Below are positions 56,145-64,000 of a DNA stretch of 64,000 nt, piece after piece (the stretch's first letter is position 1; every line of letters begins with the position of its first letter). The translations under genes were made by a program, and so were the position numbers. Source of the DNA: Reddybacter sp041622675 (GTDB taxonomy: Bacteria; Pseudomonadota; Gammaproteobacteria; Pseudomonadales; Porticoccaceae); contig JBFJYH010000005.1 of NCBI GenBank assembly GCA_041622675.1, positions 28,618-92,617 on the forward strand, in the 5' to 3' direction. The notes under the pieces are model-generated. The model was not told the DNA's origin. It saw only the letters and a program-made list of their open reading frames with translations, and ran no database searches.

Positions 56145-57869
56145 CTAGTCTCTTGTTACACGATTGGTTTCTTCGAGGCTGATGATACCTTCTGCGGCCT
56201 TCTTTAATGCCGACTGGCGCAAAGTTCTAAAGCCTTCTTGCTTAGCCTGTTCGGAAATTTCGAGAGAATTACCACCTTCCATAATGATCTTCGAAATTGC
56301 AGGTGTGACTTCGAGCACTTCGTAAATACCTACTCGCCCTTTATAACCATGGGCGCACTTGTTACAGCCTACAGCCTGATAAAGTTCTATTTGTTCAAAG
56401 GGGAGGTCCAGGCTCTCGAAGCCTTCGTCAATTAAAATGTTTTGAGGGATGTCTTTGGTCGGCTCCTTGCAGGCCTGACATAAACGACGCGCCAGGCGCT
56501 GGGCGATAATAAGGCTGACTGACGTTGCCACGTTGAATGCGGGCACGCCCATATTGAGTAGGCGATTAAGGGTTTCAGGCGCGCTATTGGTGTGTAATGT
56601 AGATAAGACAAGGTGACCCGTTTGGGCGGCTTTAATTGAAATTTCAGCGGTTTCAAGGTCGCGAATCTCGCCGACCATAATGATGTCGGGATCCTGTCGT
56701 AAAAAAGCCCGCAAGGCCTCTGAGAAGGTGAGCCCTACCTTGGGGTTCATGCCGACCTGATTAATGCCGTCTAGATTGATCTCTATAGGGTCTTCGGCGG
56801 TTGATATATTGCGCTCGGGGGTGTTGAGAATATTGAGGCCGGTATAGAGAGAAACGGTTTTACCTGAACCGGTCGGCCCCGTCACCAGTATCATGCCCTG
56901 AGGTCGACTTAAGTGACGAAGATAGGCTTCTTTCTGGTCTTCCTCATAACCCAGTGCATCAATACCCAGCTGAGTACTCGTAGGGTCGAGAATACGCAGC
57001 ACAATTTTTTCACCGAACTGTGTCGGCAGGGTATTGACGCGAAAATCGATGGCGCGTCGCTCAGATAAGCGCATTTTAATGCGGCCGTCTTGTGGCATGC
57101 GTCGCTCAGAAATGTCCATTCGTGACATCACCTTGAGTCGAGCCGCAAGCCGGGTGCTCAAGTTGGCAGGAGGTTTGGCGACTTCTTCGAGCATACCATC
57201 GGTGCGAAAACGCACACGATAACTCATTTCATAGGGTTCGAAGTGGATGTCAGATGCACCCCGCTTAATGGCATCGAGTAGCAGTTTGTTGACAAAACGC
57301 ACAATGGGCGCGTCGTCTTCATCTGCGGTAATTGCTTGGTCGGCGTTATTTTCGGCACTATCGACGACAACCGAATCAAACTGGGCATCTTCAAGTGTGC
57401 CCAAAGTGATGCCAATATCTTCTTCGTTATGGCTGATGTACCTTTCCAAGGTCGTCTTTAACTTGTCGTATTCAACGACCACTGTTTCTACGGTAGTGCC
57501 GGCCTGGAAGCGAATGTCGCTAATGGATTGGTGATTGGTTGGATCTAGAACAGCAATTTGAAGGCGGTTTGCGCGTAGCGAAAGAGGCAGGGCCATGTGT
57601 TTTTGTAGCAGCTTGGCGTCAACCACTTTTTTGGGGCAGCTATCGATGTTGAGACAGTTAAGATCAAAGAAGGGGACGCCGAATTCTTGTGCCGTGGTAC
57701 TGGCGATTTGGTAGGCACTGAGAATATGTTCTTCAATAAGATATTGTGCCAGCGGTATATTGGCCCGTGTGGCTGCACTGAGTGCATCAATGGCGGCGGC
57801 TTCATCGAGAAGCGCGTCATTGACTAAGCGTTTGGGTAGACCATGTAGGGCTGTATTGCTGGCATTCAT
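56145..57869 (-). CDS. pilB: Type IV pilus assembly ATPase
   Basis: 574 residues. An N-terminal MshEN domain (1-150) is followed by Walker A GPTGSGKTVSLYTGL, an Asp box, a His box (LSTLHTNSAPETLNRLLNMG), and a zinc motif with two Cys pairs (CQAC, CNKC). Powers pilus extension. It starts 57869; the intergenic gap to divergent pilA is 377 bp. Confidence 0.94.
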   Translation of the reverse strand: MNASNTALHGLPKRLVNDALLDEAAAIDALSAATRANIPLAQYLIEEHILSAYQIASTTAQEFGVPFFDLNCLNIDSCPKKVVDAKLLQKHMALPLSLRANRLQIAVLDPTNHQSISDIRFQAGTTVETVVVEYDKLKTTLERYISHNEEDIGITLGTLEDAQFDSVVVDSAENNADQAITADEDDAPIVRFVNKLLLDAIKRGASDIHFEPYEMSYRVRFRTDGMLEEVAKPPANLSTRLAARLKVMSRMDISERRMPQDGRIKMRLSERRAIDFRVNTLPTQFGEKIVLRILDPTSTQLGIDALGYEEDQKEAYLRHLSRPQGMILVTGPTGSGKTVSLYTGLNILNTPERNISTAEDPIEINLDGINQVGMNPKVGLTFSEALRAFLRQDPDIIMVGEIRDLETAEISIKAAQTGHLVLSTLHTNSAPETLNRLLNMGVPAFNVATSVSLIIAQRLARRLCQACKEPTKDIPQNILIDEGFESLDLPFEQIELYQAVGCNKCAHGYKGRVGIYEVLEVTPAISKIIMEGGNSLEISEQAKQEGFRTLRQSALKKAAEGIISLEETNRVTRD

Positions 57870-58031
57870 CGCGTGATTCGGGCCTATGGCGTGTTAGTGG
57901 AACGGTTATTTCAACATGTGACTTAAGGAGTCTATTGTAAAATAGCGACTTTACAAGTAGAAAGCACTTGTTTTTCATACACAAAGCTGTAATACCTCAC
58001 GGCCAAGATCGTTTTTGCCACGTAACTCTAA

Positions 58032-58098
58032 ATTCAAAAACAAAACCTGACGACCACTGACAAATTTTGTCAGTGGTCGTCAGGTTTTGTTTTTGAAT
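58032..58098. repeat. Perfect 33-bp inverted repeat with 1-nt centre
   Basis: Arms 58032-58064 and 58066-58098 are exact reverse complements about T58065. Outer parts are A-rich/T-rich (CAAAAACAAAA / TTTTGTTTTTG), and the inner part is GC-balanced (CCTGACGACCACTGAC). That is the shape of a bidirectional terminator, but it also contains GACA/TGTC half sites. No second copy was noticed in the window. Confidence 0.9.
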
Positions 58099-58157
58099 GT
58101 CGGGCTTAAATCTGCAAGAATTTTTCTAACTTATTGATTATAAATACAAATGTGAGG

Positions 58158-58174
58158 TTGGCACGGTAAATGTA
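58158..58174 (+). promoter_or_regulatory. Putative sigma-54 promoter of pilA
   Basis: TTGGCACG (58158-58165), then GTAA and ATGTA. The -24 element TTGGCACG matches well. The -12 element has GT instead of GC. pilA of Pseudomonas is RpoN/PilR dependent, so this fits biologically. Predicted start near 58184. Confidence 0.45.
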
Positions 58175-58246
58175 TTATTCCTTACGAGTGAGTGCTGTCA
58201 GTGCATAGCCTCAACAAAATAATGTTATTTTTTAAGGAGCTCCACC

Positions 58247-58714
58247 ATGAACAAGCAAACCAACCAACAAGGTTTTACATTGATCGAACTGATGATTGTT
58301 ATCGCCATTATTGGCATTTTGGCGGCCGTGGCACTACCTGCTTATCAGGACTATACGCTTAAGGCGAAAGTGTCTGAAGGCGTACTTGCCGCCAGTCAGT
58401 GCCGTACAACTGTTGCTGAAATCTACCAATCTGCGAAAGCGGGCACAACTCCAGGGGCCAATGGGTGGGGCTGTGGAGAAGGGACTACCGCTACACAATA
58501 TGTCAGTACGGTCGCTACTGATGCGAACGGTGTTACAACGGTTACGATGACAGGTACGGGTGAAGCGACTATCGACGGTAAAACAATCACTTTGACGCCT
58601 ACTGATTCTTCTGGAACAGCGCTTGCTGTGGGCGATATTCCCACTCAAGTAGGTGGGTTTACCTGTGCACCAGGTACGATAGCGGCAAAATATTTGCCAG
58701 GTTCTTGTAAATAA
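58247..58714 (+). CDS. pilA: Type IVa major pilin
   Basis: 155 residues. A 9-residue leader ending in Gly is followed by mature FTLIELMIVIAIIGILAAVA, with Glu at mature position 5, the class IVa signature cut and methylated by PilD. Cysteines lie near residue 48, in the WGCGEG segment, and in the C-terminal pair FTC...GSCK that probably forms the D-loop disulfide. Strong ribosome binding site and its own terminator support high expression. Only one pilin gene is seen here. Confidence 0.95.
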   Translation: MNKQTNQQGFTLIELMIVIAIIGILAAVALPAYQDYTLKAKVSEGVLAASQCRTTVAEIYQSAKAGTTPGANGWGCGEGTTATQYVSTVATDANGVTTVTMTGTGEATIDGKTITLTPTDSSGTALAVGDIPTQVGGFTCAPGTIAAKYLPGSCK

Positions 58715-58755
58715 CGAAACAGGAGCAGTTTTGGCGTAATGGAACGCCGGTCTTC

Positions 58756-58787
58756 AAAAAAACCCCAGTTAATACTGGGGTTTTTTT
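58756..58787. terminator. Strong bidirectional terminator after pilA
   Basis: Perfect 14-bp stem (58756-58769 and 58774-58787), loop TAAT, arms with A7/T7 ends and CCCCAGT/ACTGGGG core. Serves pilA and possibly the convergent acyl-CoA dehydrogenase. Confidence 0.88.
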
Positions 58788-58861
58788 GGTCTTACAGGCA
58801 CGCGACATATTTAGTGATGCGAAACTGTTATCGCAAAGTGTGTAGAAAGGTCAGTAAGGCC

Positions 58862-60007
58862 TTAGATAGGGTTTCGTTCGATAAGTTGGCGCGAAATAAT
58901 AATGCGCTGCATTTCGTTGGTGCCCTCGCCAATAATCATTAATGGCGCATCGCGATAGAGACGCTCGACGTCGGCTTCGCAGGAGTAGCCAAAGGCGCCG
59001 TGAATGCGCAGGTTTTCGTCGGCATTTTTGGCGGCGGCTTCGGTGGCAAAGTACTTGGCCATGCCGGCTTCCATATCGCAGCGCTCGCCGCTATCAAAGG
59101 CCTTGGCCGCTTGTTCCAATAGCAGGCGTGCCGCTTCGGTGCGGGTTGCCATTTCACCGAGTTTGAGCTGAATAGCTTGGTGCTCACAAATGGGTTTGCC
59201 GAAGGTTTTTCGCTGCTGGGCATAGGCCGTCGCCTGTTTTAATGCTGCGGTGGCAACGCCGACACCACGGGCGGCAACGTTGATGCGGCCTAGCTCGAGA
59301 CCGCCCACGGCGTTGTAAAAGCCCTGGCCTTCAACGCCACCAATAAGGCAGTCCTTGTGTACGCGGTAGTTATCGAAGCTAATGTCGGCAGTATCAATAC
59401 CTTTATAGCCGAGTTTTTTCAGTTTTTTAGTAACGTTAAAGCCCTCGCCATTTTCGGCGATAAACATACTCATGCCCTTGCGGGGTGGGGTGGCTGTGGG
59501 GTCTGTTTTCACCAATAGGCCGATGACGCTGCCCTCGACGGAATTGGTGATCCAAGCTTTGGAACCATTGACGACATAGTAGTCGCCATCTTTTTTGGCG
59601 GTGCAGCGAATGCCTTGCAGGTCGGTGCCTGCATCGGGTTCGGTGAGGCCAATGCCGCCGCGCAGTTCGCCTGTGGCGAAGCGAGGGAGGTATTTTTGCT
59701 TTTGTTCTTCGGTGCCGAAACTCTGTACGCAGCGCGCCATGATTAGATGGGAATTGAAGATGCCCGACAGAGACATCCACACTTCGGCCACAGCGGCGAC
59801 GATTTTGGAATAGGTTGAGGCGCTGAGCCCGAGGCCGCCGTACTCCGGATTGATCGTTGCGCCGAACAGTCCCAGCTCTTTCATTTGCTCAACCATGGCG
59901 TGGGGGTATTCGTCGGCTTGTTCGAGGTCGTGGACGTAGGGGGCAACATCTCTTTCCAACCAACGGTTAACACTGTCGAGGATGAGTGTTTCTTCTTCGT
60001 TTGACAT
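58862..60007 (-). CDS. Acyl-CoA dehydrogenase
   Basis: 381 residues. EYGGLGLSA near 70, FAD-binding GLTEPDAGTDLQG and AWITNS in the middle, then AFGYSCEADVERLYRDAP and GEGTNEMQR with the catalytic Glu about residue 361. Short/medium or branched-chain type. It follows the MaoC gene on the same strand (~120 bp) and the two may work in sequence on one acyl-CoA pathway. Electron transfer to ETF is expected. Substrate not determined. Confidence 0.85.
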   Translation of the reverse strand: MSNEEETLILDSVNRWLERDVAPYVHDLEQADEYPHAMVEQMKELGLFGATINPEYGGLGLSASTYSKIVAAVAEVWMSLSGIFNSHLIMARCVQSFGTEEQKQKYLPRFATGELRGGIGLTEPDAGTDLQGIRCTAKKDGDYYVVNGSKAWITNSVEGSVIGLLVKTDPTATPPRKGMSMFIAENGEGFNVTKKLKKLGYKGIDTADISFDNYRVHKDCLIGGVEGQGFYNAVGGLELGRINVAARGVGVATAALKQATAYAQQRKTFGKPICEHQAIQLKLGEMATRTEAARLLLEQAAKAFDSGERCDMEAGMAKYFATEAAAKNADENLRIHGAFGYSCEADVERLYRDAPLMIIGEGTNEMQRIIISRQLIERNPI

Positions 60008-60129
60008 AGGGCGTCTCGTAGTGGGTAGTGTGAGGCTGATAGCTAAGCCGGGGAGTACAATTTAAAAGAGCTGATACGGCTGTTAGCAAAGAAGAGGGCT
60101 TAACAGCCGGGTATCAAGCGCTCTTGGCT

Positions 60130-60657
60130 TTAGTAGTTGGCTCTATCGTCAACCGCGTGGCCGGTTTTGGGGATGAGCATGGAGCGTACAAAGTCCATAA
60201 TGACAACGTCATCCTGATTTTTCCCCAGGGTTCTGACCGTGACGATACCCGCTGTGGGGCGGCTTTTTGATTCGCGAATTTCTAATACTTCAGATTCCGC
60301 ATAAATGGTGTCGCCGACAAAAACTGGCGCTGGCATTTTGATCTTATCCCAGCCTAGGTTGGCGATAGTTTTCTGGCTAACATCCGAGACACTCATGCCT
60401 GCCACCATTGACAGCGTCATGGTGCTGTTGACCAGAATTTTACCGAATTCACTGTGCTTGGCGTATTCTTTGTCAAAATGCAGGGGGTGCTGGTTCATGG
60501 TTAGAAGGGTGAACCAGGTATTGTCAGTCTCGGTAATGGTGCGGCCTGGACGGTGTTCATAAATGTCACCGACCTTAAAATCTTCGAGGTAGCGACCGTA
60601 GGATTCCCGATAACGACCGGGTGCAATTTCAACAGAACTGGGCATGGGTGTCTCCAC
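60130..60657 (-). CDS. MaoC-like enoyl-CoA hydratase
   Basis: 175 residues; a second ATG (MPSS) lies five codons in. Hotdog fold with the hydratase motif TDNTWFTLLTMNQHPLHFD, carrying the Asp and His of the active site, and later NSTMTLSMVAG. Relatives include mesaconyl-CoA hydratases and R-specific enoyl-CoA hydratases. Its closeness to an acyl-CoA dehydrogenase suggests a dicarboxylic or branched acyl-CoA route. Product identity is inferred. Confidence 0.78.
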   Translation of the reverse strand: METPMPSSVEIAPGRYRESYGRYLEDFKVGDIYEHRPGRTITETDNTWFTLLTMNQHPLHFDKEYAKHSEFGKILVNSTMTLSMVAGMSVSDVSQKTIANLGWDKIKMPAPVFVGDTIYAESEVLEIRESKSRPTAGIVTVRTLGKNQDDVVIMDFVRSMLIPKTGHAVDDRANY

Positions 60658-60767
60658 TATAGGTTGGAAAGTCTAGTCTTTAATGGTAGCCCGCCACCTT
60701 AAGCGAGCGGGGGGCAAAGTGTCAATTTGAGGTGCTTCTGGGTATATCGATTCGAGTTTAGCGGGGT

Positions 60768-62660
60768 TTACGCCGAATCGAGCTCTTCCCAACGGGCGTA
60801 GCTCTCTTCAAGTTTGGCCGCGAGTTCTGTCATTTCATCGAGGGTTGCTTGCTGAGCGATGGGCTCCTGACTGTAAAAGTCGGCCTGGCCAATGATGGCT
60901 TCCAGTTCAGTTTGACGATGCTCTAATTCTTCTATTAAACCGGGAAGCGCGTCGAGTTCACGTTGTACTTTGTAAGAGCGCTTTTTTTTCGCCAGGGCGG
61001 GCTTGACCGTCGTACTGTTGCCGTTGTCTATCGGTGGGGCTGAGGCCTTTTTTACCGCGGTGGGCGTTTGGCTTTCTGCCTGAAGTTTACCGCCCCTGGC
61101 GACCCAGTCACTGTAACCGCCGACGTGAGCGCTGATTTTTCCCTGGCCATCAAAAGTGAGAATGCGAGTCACGGTGTGATCCATAAATTCCCGGTCGTGG
61201 CTGACTAAGAGCACGGTGCCTTTAAAGTCCAATAAAATTTCTTCAAGCAGCTCCAGGGTTTCGATGTCGAGATCGTTGGTCGGCTCATCGAGCACCAGCA
61301 CATTGGCGGGCTTGCTAAATAACTTGGCTAAAATGGCGCGGTTTTGCTCGCCACCCGAGAGGGTTTTGACCGGAATTCGCACTCGGTCGGGGCTGAATAA
61401 AAAGTCGCTAAGGTAGCTAATGGCGTGGCGGTCTTTGCCATTGATACTGATAAAGTCGCGCCCACCACAGACATTGTCGAGTAGGTTTTGCTCGGGGTTG
61501 AGCTGATTTCTCAGTTGGTCAAAATAGGCAATTTCCATTTTGGTGCCGAGTTTCACTGTGCCTTCCTGGGGTTCCAGTTCCCCGAGTAAGACTTTGAGCA
61601 GGGTCGACTTACCCGCACCATTTGCGCCGACAAAGCCGATGCGGTCGCCGCGCAGCACTTTCAGCGACAAATCGCTAATTACAGGCGTGCCGTTAAAAGC
61701 GTGGCTGACGTGTTCGAGTTCGGCAACGATTTTACCCGAGGTGCCACCGGCTTCGATGCTGAAGTCGGCTTTGCCTTGGCGGCTGACGCGTTGGGAGTGT
61801 TCTTCGCGCAGGCTTTTCAGGGCGCGCACACGGCCCTCGTTGCGTGTGCGACGGGCTTTAATGCCCTGGCGTATCCACACTTCTTCTTGGGCGAGCTTTT
61901 TATCGAACAGGGCGTTGGCTTTTTCTTCCTCGGCCATTTGTTGTTCGCGAAAAACCAGAAAGCCATGGTAGTCGCCACTCCACGCGTGCAGTGTACCGCG
62001 GTCTAACTCCACAATTTCATTCGCCACTTGCTGCAAAAAGGCCCGGTCGTGGGTCACCAAAATTAAAGCGCCGCGAAAGTTTTTCAGTTGGCTTTCGAGC
62101 CACTCAATGGCGAGAATGTCGAGGTGGTTGGTCGGCTCATCGAGCAGTAATATGTCGGGGTCGGTGACCAGGGCTTTGGCCAGTGCTACGCGCTTGCGCC
62201 AGCCGCCAGACAGCGACTTCATGAGTGCATCAGCGGGTAGCTCGAGCTGGCTAATAATTGTGTCGACTTTCTGCTGCAAGGCCCAGCCGTCTTTGGCCTC
62301 GAGTTCTTGTTGTACCCGTGCCATGGTGTCCATATCACCGTCATTAATACTGTGGTGATAGGCTGCGAGCAGGGCGCCGACATCGTCGAGGCCGCTGGCC
62401 ACGAGATCGTAAACAGTGGAGTCGTCAGCGTCGGGCAGGTCTTGCTCTAACCAGGCAATCTTGCAACCGGGGCGCAGCCAGTATTCACCACTGTCGGGCT
62501 GAATGCGCTGGCCGAGTAGTTTGAGCAAGGTGGTTTTGCCCTCGCCATTGCGGCCCAGTAAACCGATTTTCTGGTTTTTGTGCAGGGTCAGGTCGACCGC
62601 TTTTAGCAGGTCGCGGGTGCCAAAGTGCAGGCTTACGTTGTCGAGTCGAAGTAGGGGCAT
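60768..62660 (-). CDS. uup: ABC-F ATPase Uup
   Basis: 630 residues with two ABC domains and no membrane part. Walker A GRNGEGKTTLLK and GANGAGKSTLLK, signatures LSGGWRKR and LSGGEQNR, Walker B DEPTNHLDI and DEPTNDLDI. A ~80-residue charged linker joins them. A C-terminal coiled coil (~560-630) matches the DNA-binding tail of Uup. ABC-F proteins act on ribosomes; Uup also affects precise transposon excision and replication. 47 bp from hslU. Confidence 0.9.
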   Translation of the reverse strand: MPLLRLDNVSLHFGTRDLLKAVDLTLHKNQKIGLLGRNGEGKTTLLKLLGQRIQPDSGEYWLRPGCKIAWLEQDLPDADDSTVYDLVASGLDDVGALLAAYHHSINDGDMDTMARVQQELEAKDGWALQQKVDTIISQLELPADALMKSLSGGWRKRVALAKALVTDPDILLLDEPTNHLDILAIEWLESQLKNFRGALILVTHDRAFLQQVANEIVELDRGTLHAWSGDYHGFLVFREQQMAEEEKANALFDKKLAQEEVWIRQGIKARRTRNEGRVRALKSLREEHSQRVSRQGKADFSIEAGGTSGKIVAELEHVSHAFNGTPVISDLSLKVLRGDRIGFVGANGAGKSTLLKVLLGELEPQEGTVKLGTKMEIAYFDQLRNQLNPEQNLLDNVCGGRDFISINGKDRHAISYLSDFLFSPDRVRIPVKTLSGGEQNRAILAKLFSKPANVLVLDEPTNDLDIETLELLEEILLDFKGTVLLVSHDREFMDHTVTRILTFDGQGKISAHVGGYSDWVARGGKLQAESQTPTAVKKASAPPIDNGNSTTVKPALAKKKRSYKVQRELDALPGLIEELEHRQTELEAIIGQADFYSQEPIAQQATLDEMTELAAKLEESYARWEELDSA

Positions 62661-62707
62661 AGAGGCCTTTAAAAAATATTGACGTTACCGTGAGCGCGAT
62701 AGCAGGT

Positions 62708-64000
62708 TTAGAGAATAAAGCGTGATAAGTCTTCATCGCTGGCCAGTGCATCGAGATGCTGGTCGACGAAGGCGGCATCAATGTCAATGGTTTTACCCTC
62801 GGCAGCGAGATCAGCGGCCTCATAAGACACTTCTTCCAGCAAGCGTTCAAGTACGGTGTGTAAGCGGCGTGCGCCAATATTTTCGGTGCGCTCATTTACC
62901 TCTGAGGCAATTTCTGCCAAGCGCTTAACACCGGCGTCGCTAAAATTGACACTTAACCCCTCAGTGGCCAGTAGCTCTCTATACTGCTCGGTGAGCGAGG
63001 CCTTGGGTTCGGTGAGGATGCGTTGAAAGTCATCGGCGTTGAGGGAGTCTAGCTCGACACGAATGGGTAGCCGGCCCTGAAGTTCGGGAATTAGGTCGGA
63101 GGGCTTGGAAAAGTGGAAGGCCCCCGAGGCAATAAATAGTATGTGGTCGGTTTTGATCATGCCGTACTTGGTCGACACCGTGCTGCCCTCGATCAGTGGC
63201 AGTAAATCGCGCTGTACGCCTTCGCGGGAAACATCTGTGCCCGAGGTTTCGCCGCGCTTGGCAACCTTATCGATTTCGTCGATAAAAACAATGCCGTTTT
63301 GCTCGGTATTGGTGATCGCGCGAGTTTTTATGTCGTCGTCGTTTACCAGTTTGGCTGCTTCTTCTTCCTTCAAGTGTTTAAGGGCTTGTGCCACGGTGAG
63401 TTTGCGGGTTTTGGTTTTCCCTCCTGACATATTGGAAAACATACCCTGAAGCTGGCTGGTCATCTCCTCCATGCCGGGAGGCGCCATAATTTCGACGTTG
63501 GGTGCGGCGGAACTGAGATCGATTTCAATTTCTTTATCGTCGAGATCGCCCTCGCGCAATTTCTTGCGAAAGAGTTGGCGCGCACTGGAGTCTTCAGTTG
63601 TTGCTTTATCTCCCTCACCTCGGGCTGGGGGCAGCAGGGCGTCAAGAATGCGCTCTTCGGCTAAATCGTGGGCGCGTTGATCAACTTTCGAGACTTCCTG
63701 TTCGCGCAGTAATTTAACGGACGTCTCAACCAAATCGCGAATAATCGACTCAACATCCCGGCCAACATAGCCTACTTCGGTGAATTTGGTGGCTTCAATT
63801 TTAATAAAGGGCGCGTTTGATAGTTTCGCCAAACGGCGGGCAATTTCTGTTTTACCAACACCGGTGGGGCCGATCATTAGTATGTTTTTGGGGGTCACTT
63901 CATTGCGCAGGTCTTCGCTCAACTGCATGCGACGCCAGCGGTTGCGCAGGGCAATGGCAACGGCGCGCTTGGCCTGGTTTTGACCAACAATGTGGCGGTC
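62708..64000 (-). CDS. hslU: ATP-dependent protease ATPase subunit HslU (5' end off window)
   Basis: Runs to the window edge; translating 63929-64000 gives DRHIVGQNQAKRAVAIALRN, so only about 13 N-terminal residues are missing. Walker A GPTGVGKTEIA, the pore motif GYVG, Walker B IVFIDEID, the variable I domain, and the C-terminal end LSRFIL that docks into HslV are all present. Unfoldase of HslUV in the cytoplasm. hslV should lie just beyond the right edge. Confidence 0.95.
   Translation of the reverse strand, partial: DRHIVGQNQAKRAVAIALRNRWRRMQLSEDLRNEVTPKNILMIGPTGVGKTEIARRLAKLSNAPFIKIEATKFTEVGYVGRDVESIIRDLVETSVKLLREQEVSKVDQRAHDLAEERILDALLPPARGEGDKATTEDSSARQLFRKKLREGDLDDKEIEIDLSSAAPNVEIMAPPGMEEMTSQLQGMFSNMSGGKTKTRKLTVAQALKHLKEEEAAKLVNDDDIKTRAITNTEQNGIVFIDEIDKVAKRGETSGTDVSREGVQRDLLPLIEGSTVSTKYGMIKTDHILFIASGAFHFSKPSDLIPELQGRLPIRVELDSLNADDFQRILTEPKASLTEQYRELLATEGLSVNFSDAGVKRLAEIASEVNERTENIGARRLHTVLERLLEEVSYEAADLAAEGKTIDIDAAFVDQHLDALASDEDLSRFIL

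Larger units (their letters stand above)
57870..58246. other. Divergent pilB/pilA regulatory region
   Basis: 377 bp with no gene. Contains the 33-bp perfect inverted repeat (58032-58098), the putative sigma-54 promoter of pilA (58158-58174), and the pilA ribosome binding site AAGGAG at 58234-58239. A promoter for pilB must lie left of the palindrome. Confidence 0.7.

Overview
The window is a mostly chromosomal, housekeeping segment of a gammaproteobacterium. The gene order is the classic gamma order: rsmI, RNase P RNA, then mraZ-rsmH-ftsL-ftsI-murE-murF-mraY-murD-ftsW-murG-murC-ddlB-ftsQ-ftsA-ftsZ-lpxC, followed by an M23 peptidase, secA, argJ, mutT, yacG, coaE and pilD-pilC-pilB/pilA. Protein sequences read as relatives of Pseudomonas/Cellvibrionales proteins. 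The abundance of acyl-CoA enzymes, two Baeyer-Villiger-type monooxygenases and a LinB-like haloalkane dehalogenase suggests an aerobic, marine-type heterotroph able to use hydrophobic or unusual carbon compounds. A Spongiibacteraceae-like lineage is my guess, not something the sequence proves.

Layout. 1-2009: the end of an NAD-linked formate dehydrogenase operon (fdsG, fdsB; the rest lies off the left edge). 2204-5852: a loose accessory zone with a small UPF0016 membrane protein, a Cys-rich protein, a low-GC FkbM methyltransferase, about 1 kb without an intact gene (including a broken reading frame) and a 66-residue membrane protein. 6158-16024: catabolism, almost all on the minus strand: monooxygenase, sirtuin, hotdog thioesterase, enoyl-CoA hydratase (plus strand), DUF481 protein, FadH dienoyl-CoA reductase, secreted cyclophilin, acetoacetyl-CoA synthetase. 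16220-19740: the lpoA-yraN-diaA-dolP envelope/replication cluster on the minus strand. 20299-22116: a second, larger monooxygenase lying between lpoA and rsmI. 23282-27381: an accessory block between rsmI and rnpB: a decayed membrane ORF, an orphan ParA, haloalkane dehalogenase, TesB thioesterase and a phosphotriesterase/lactonase-like hydrolase.

27612-52600 is the conserved core on the plus strand. It is tightly packed with 1-8 nt overlaps through most of the division and cell-wall genes. It is headed by a recognisable sigma-70 promoter overlapping a three-repeat MraZ operator. Only a PepSY-type membrane protein (28075-28827, minus) sits between rnpB and mraZ. ftsZ is followed by a long hairpin and then by lpxC with a TTG start. 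53068-57869 carries yacG, coaE and pilD-C-B on the minus strand. pilA is divergent, and the intergenic region holds a perfect 33-bp inverted repeat and a sigma-54-like promoter. The right end carries an acyl-CoA dehydrogenase, a MaoC hydratase, the ABC-F ATPase Uup and hslU (cut by the window edge).

How the parts work together: the core makes lipid II, assembles the divisome, starts lipid A synthesis and builds the Sec motor and type IV pili. The accessory blocks feed acyl-CoA intermediates and oxidised or dehalogenated products into beta-oxidation. No tRNA, rRNA, CRISPR array, intact transposon or prophage was seen. I did not find a convincing new multi-gene system. The most unusual signals are the pilA-pilB palindrome, a Gln in place of Asn in the FtsI SxN motif, the accessory insertions around rsmI, and two reading frames broken by in-frame stops.
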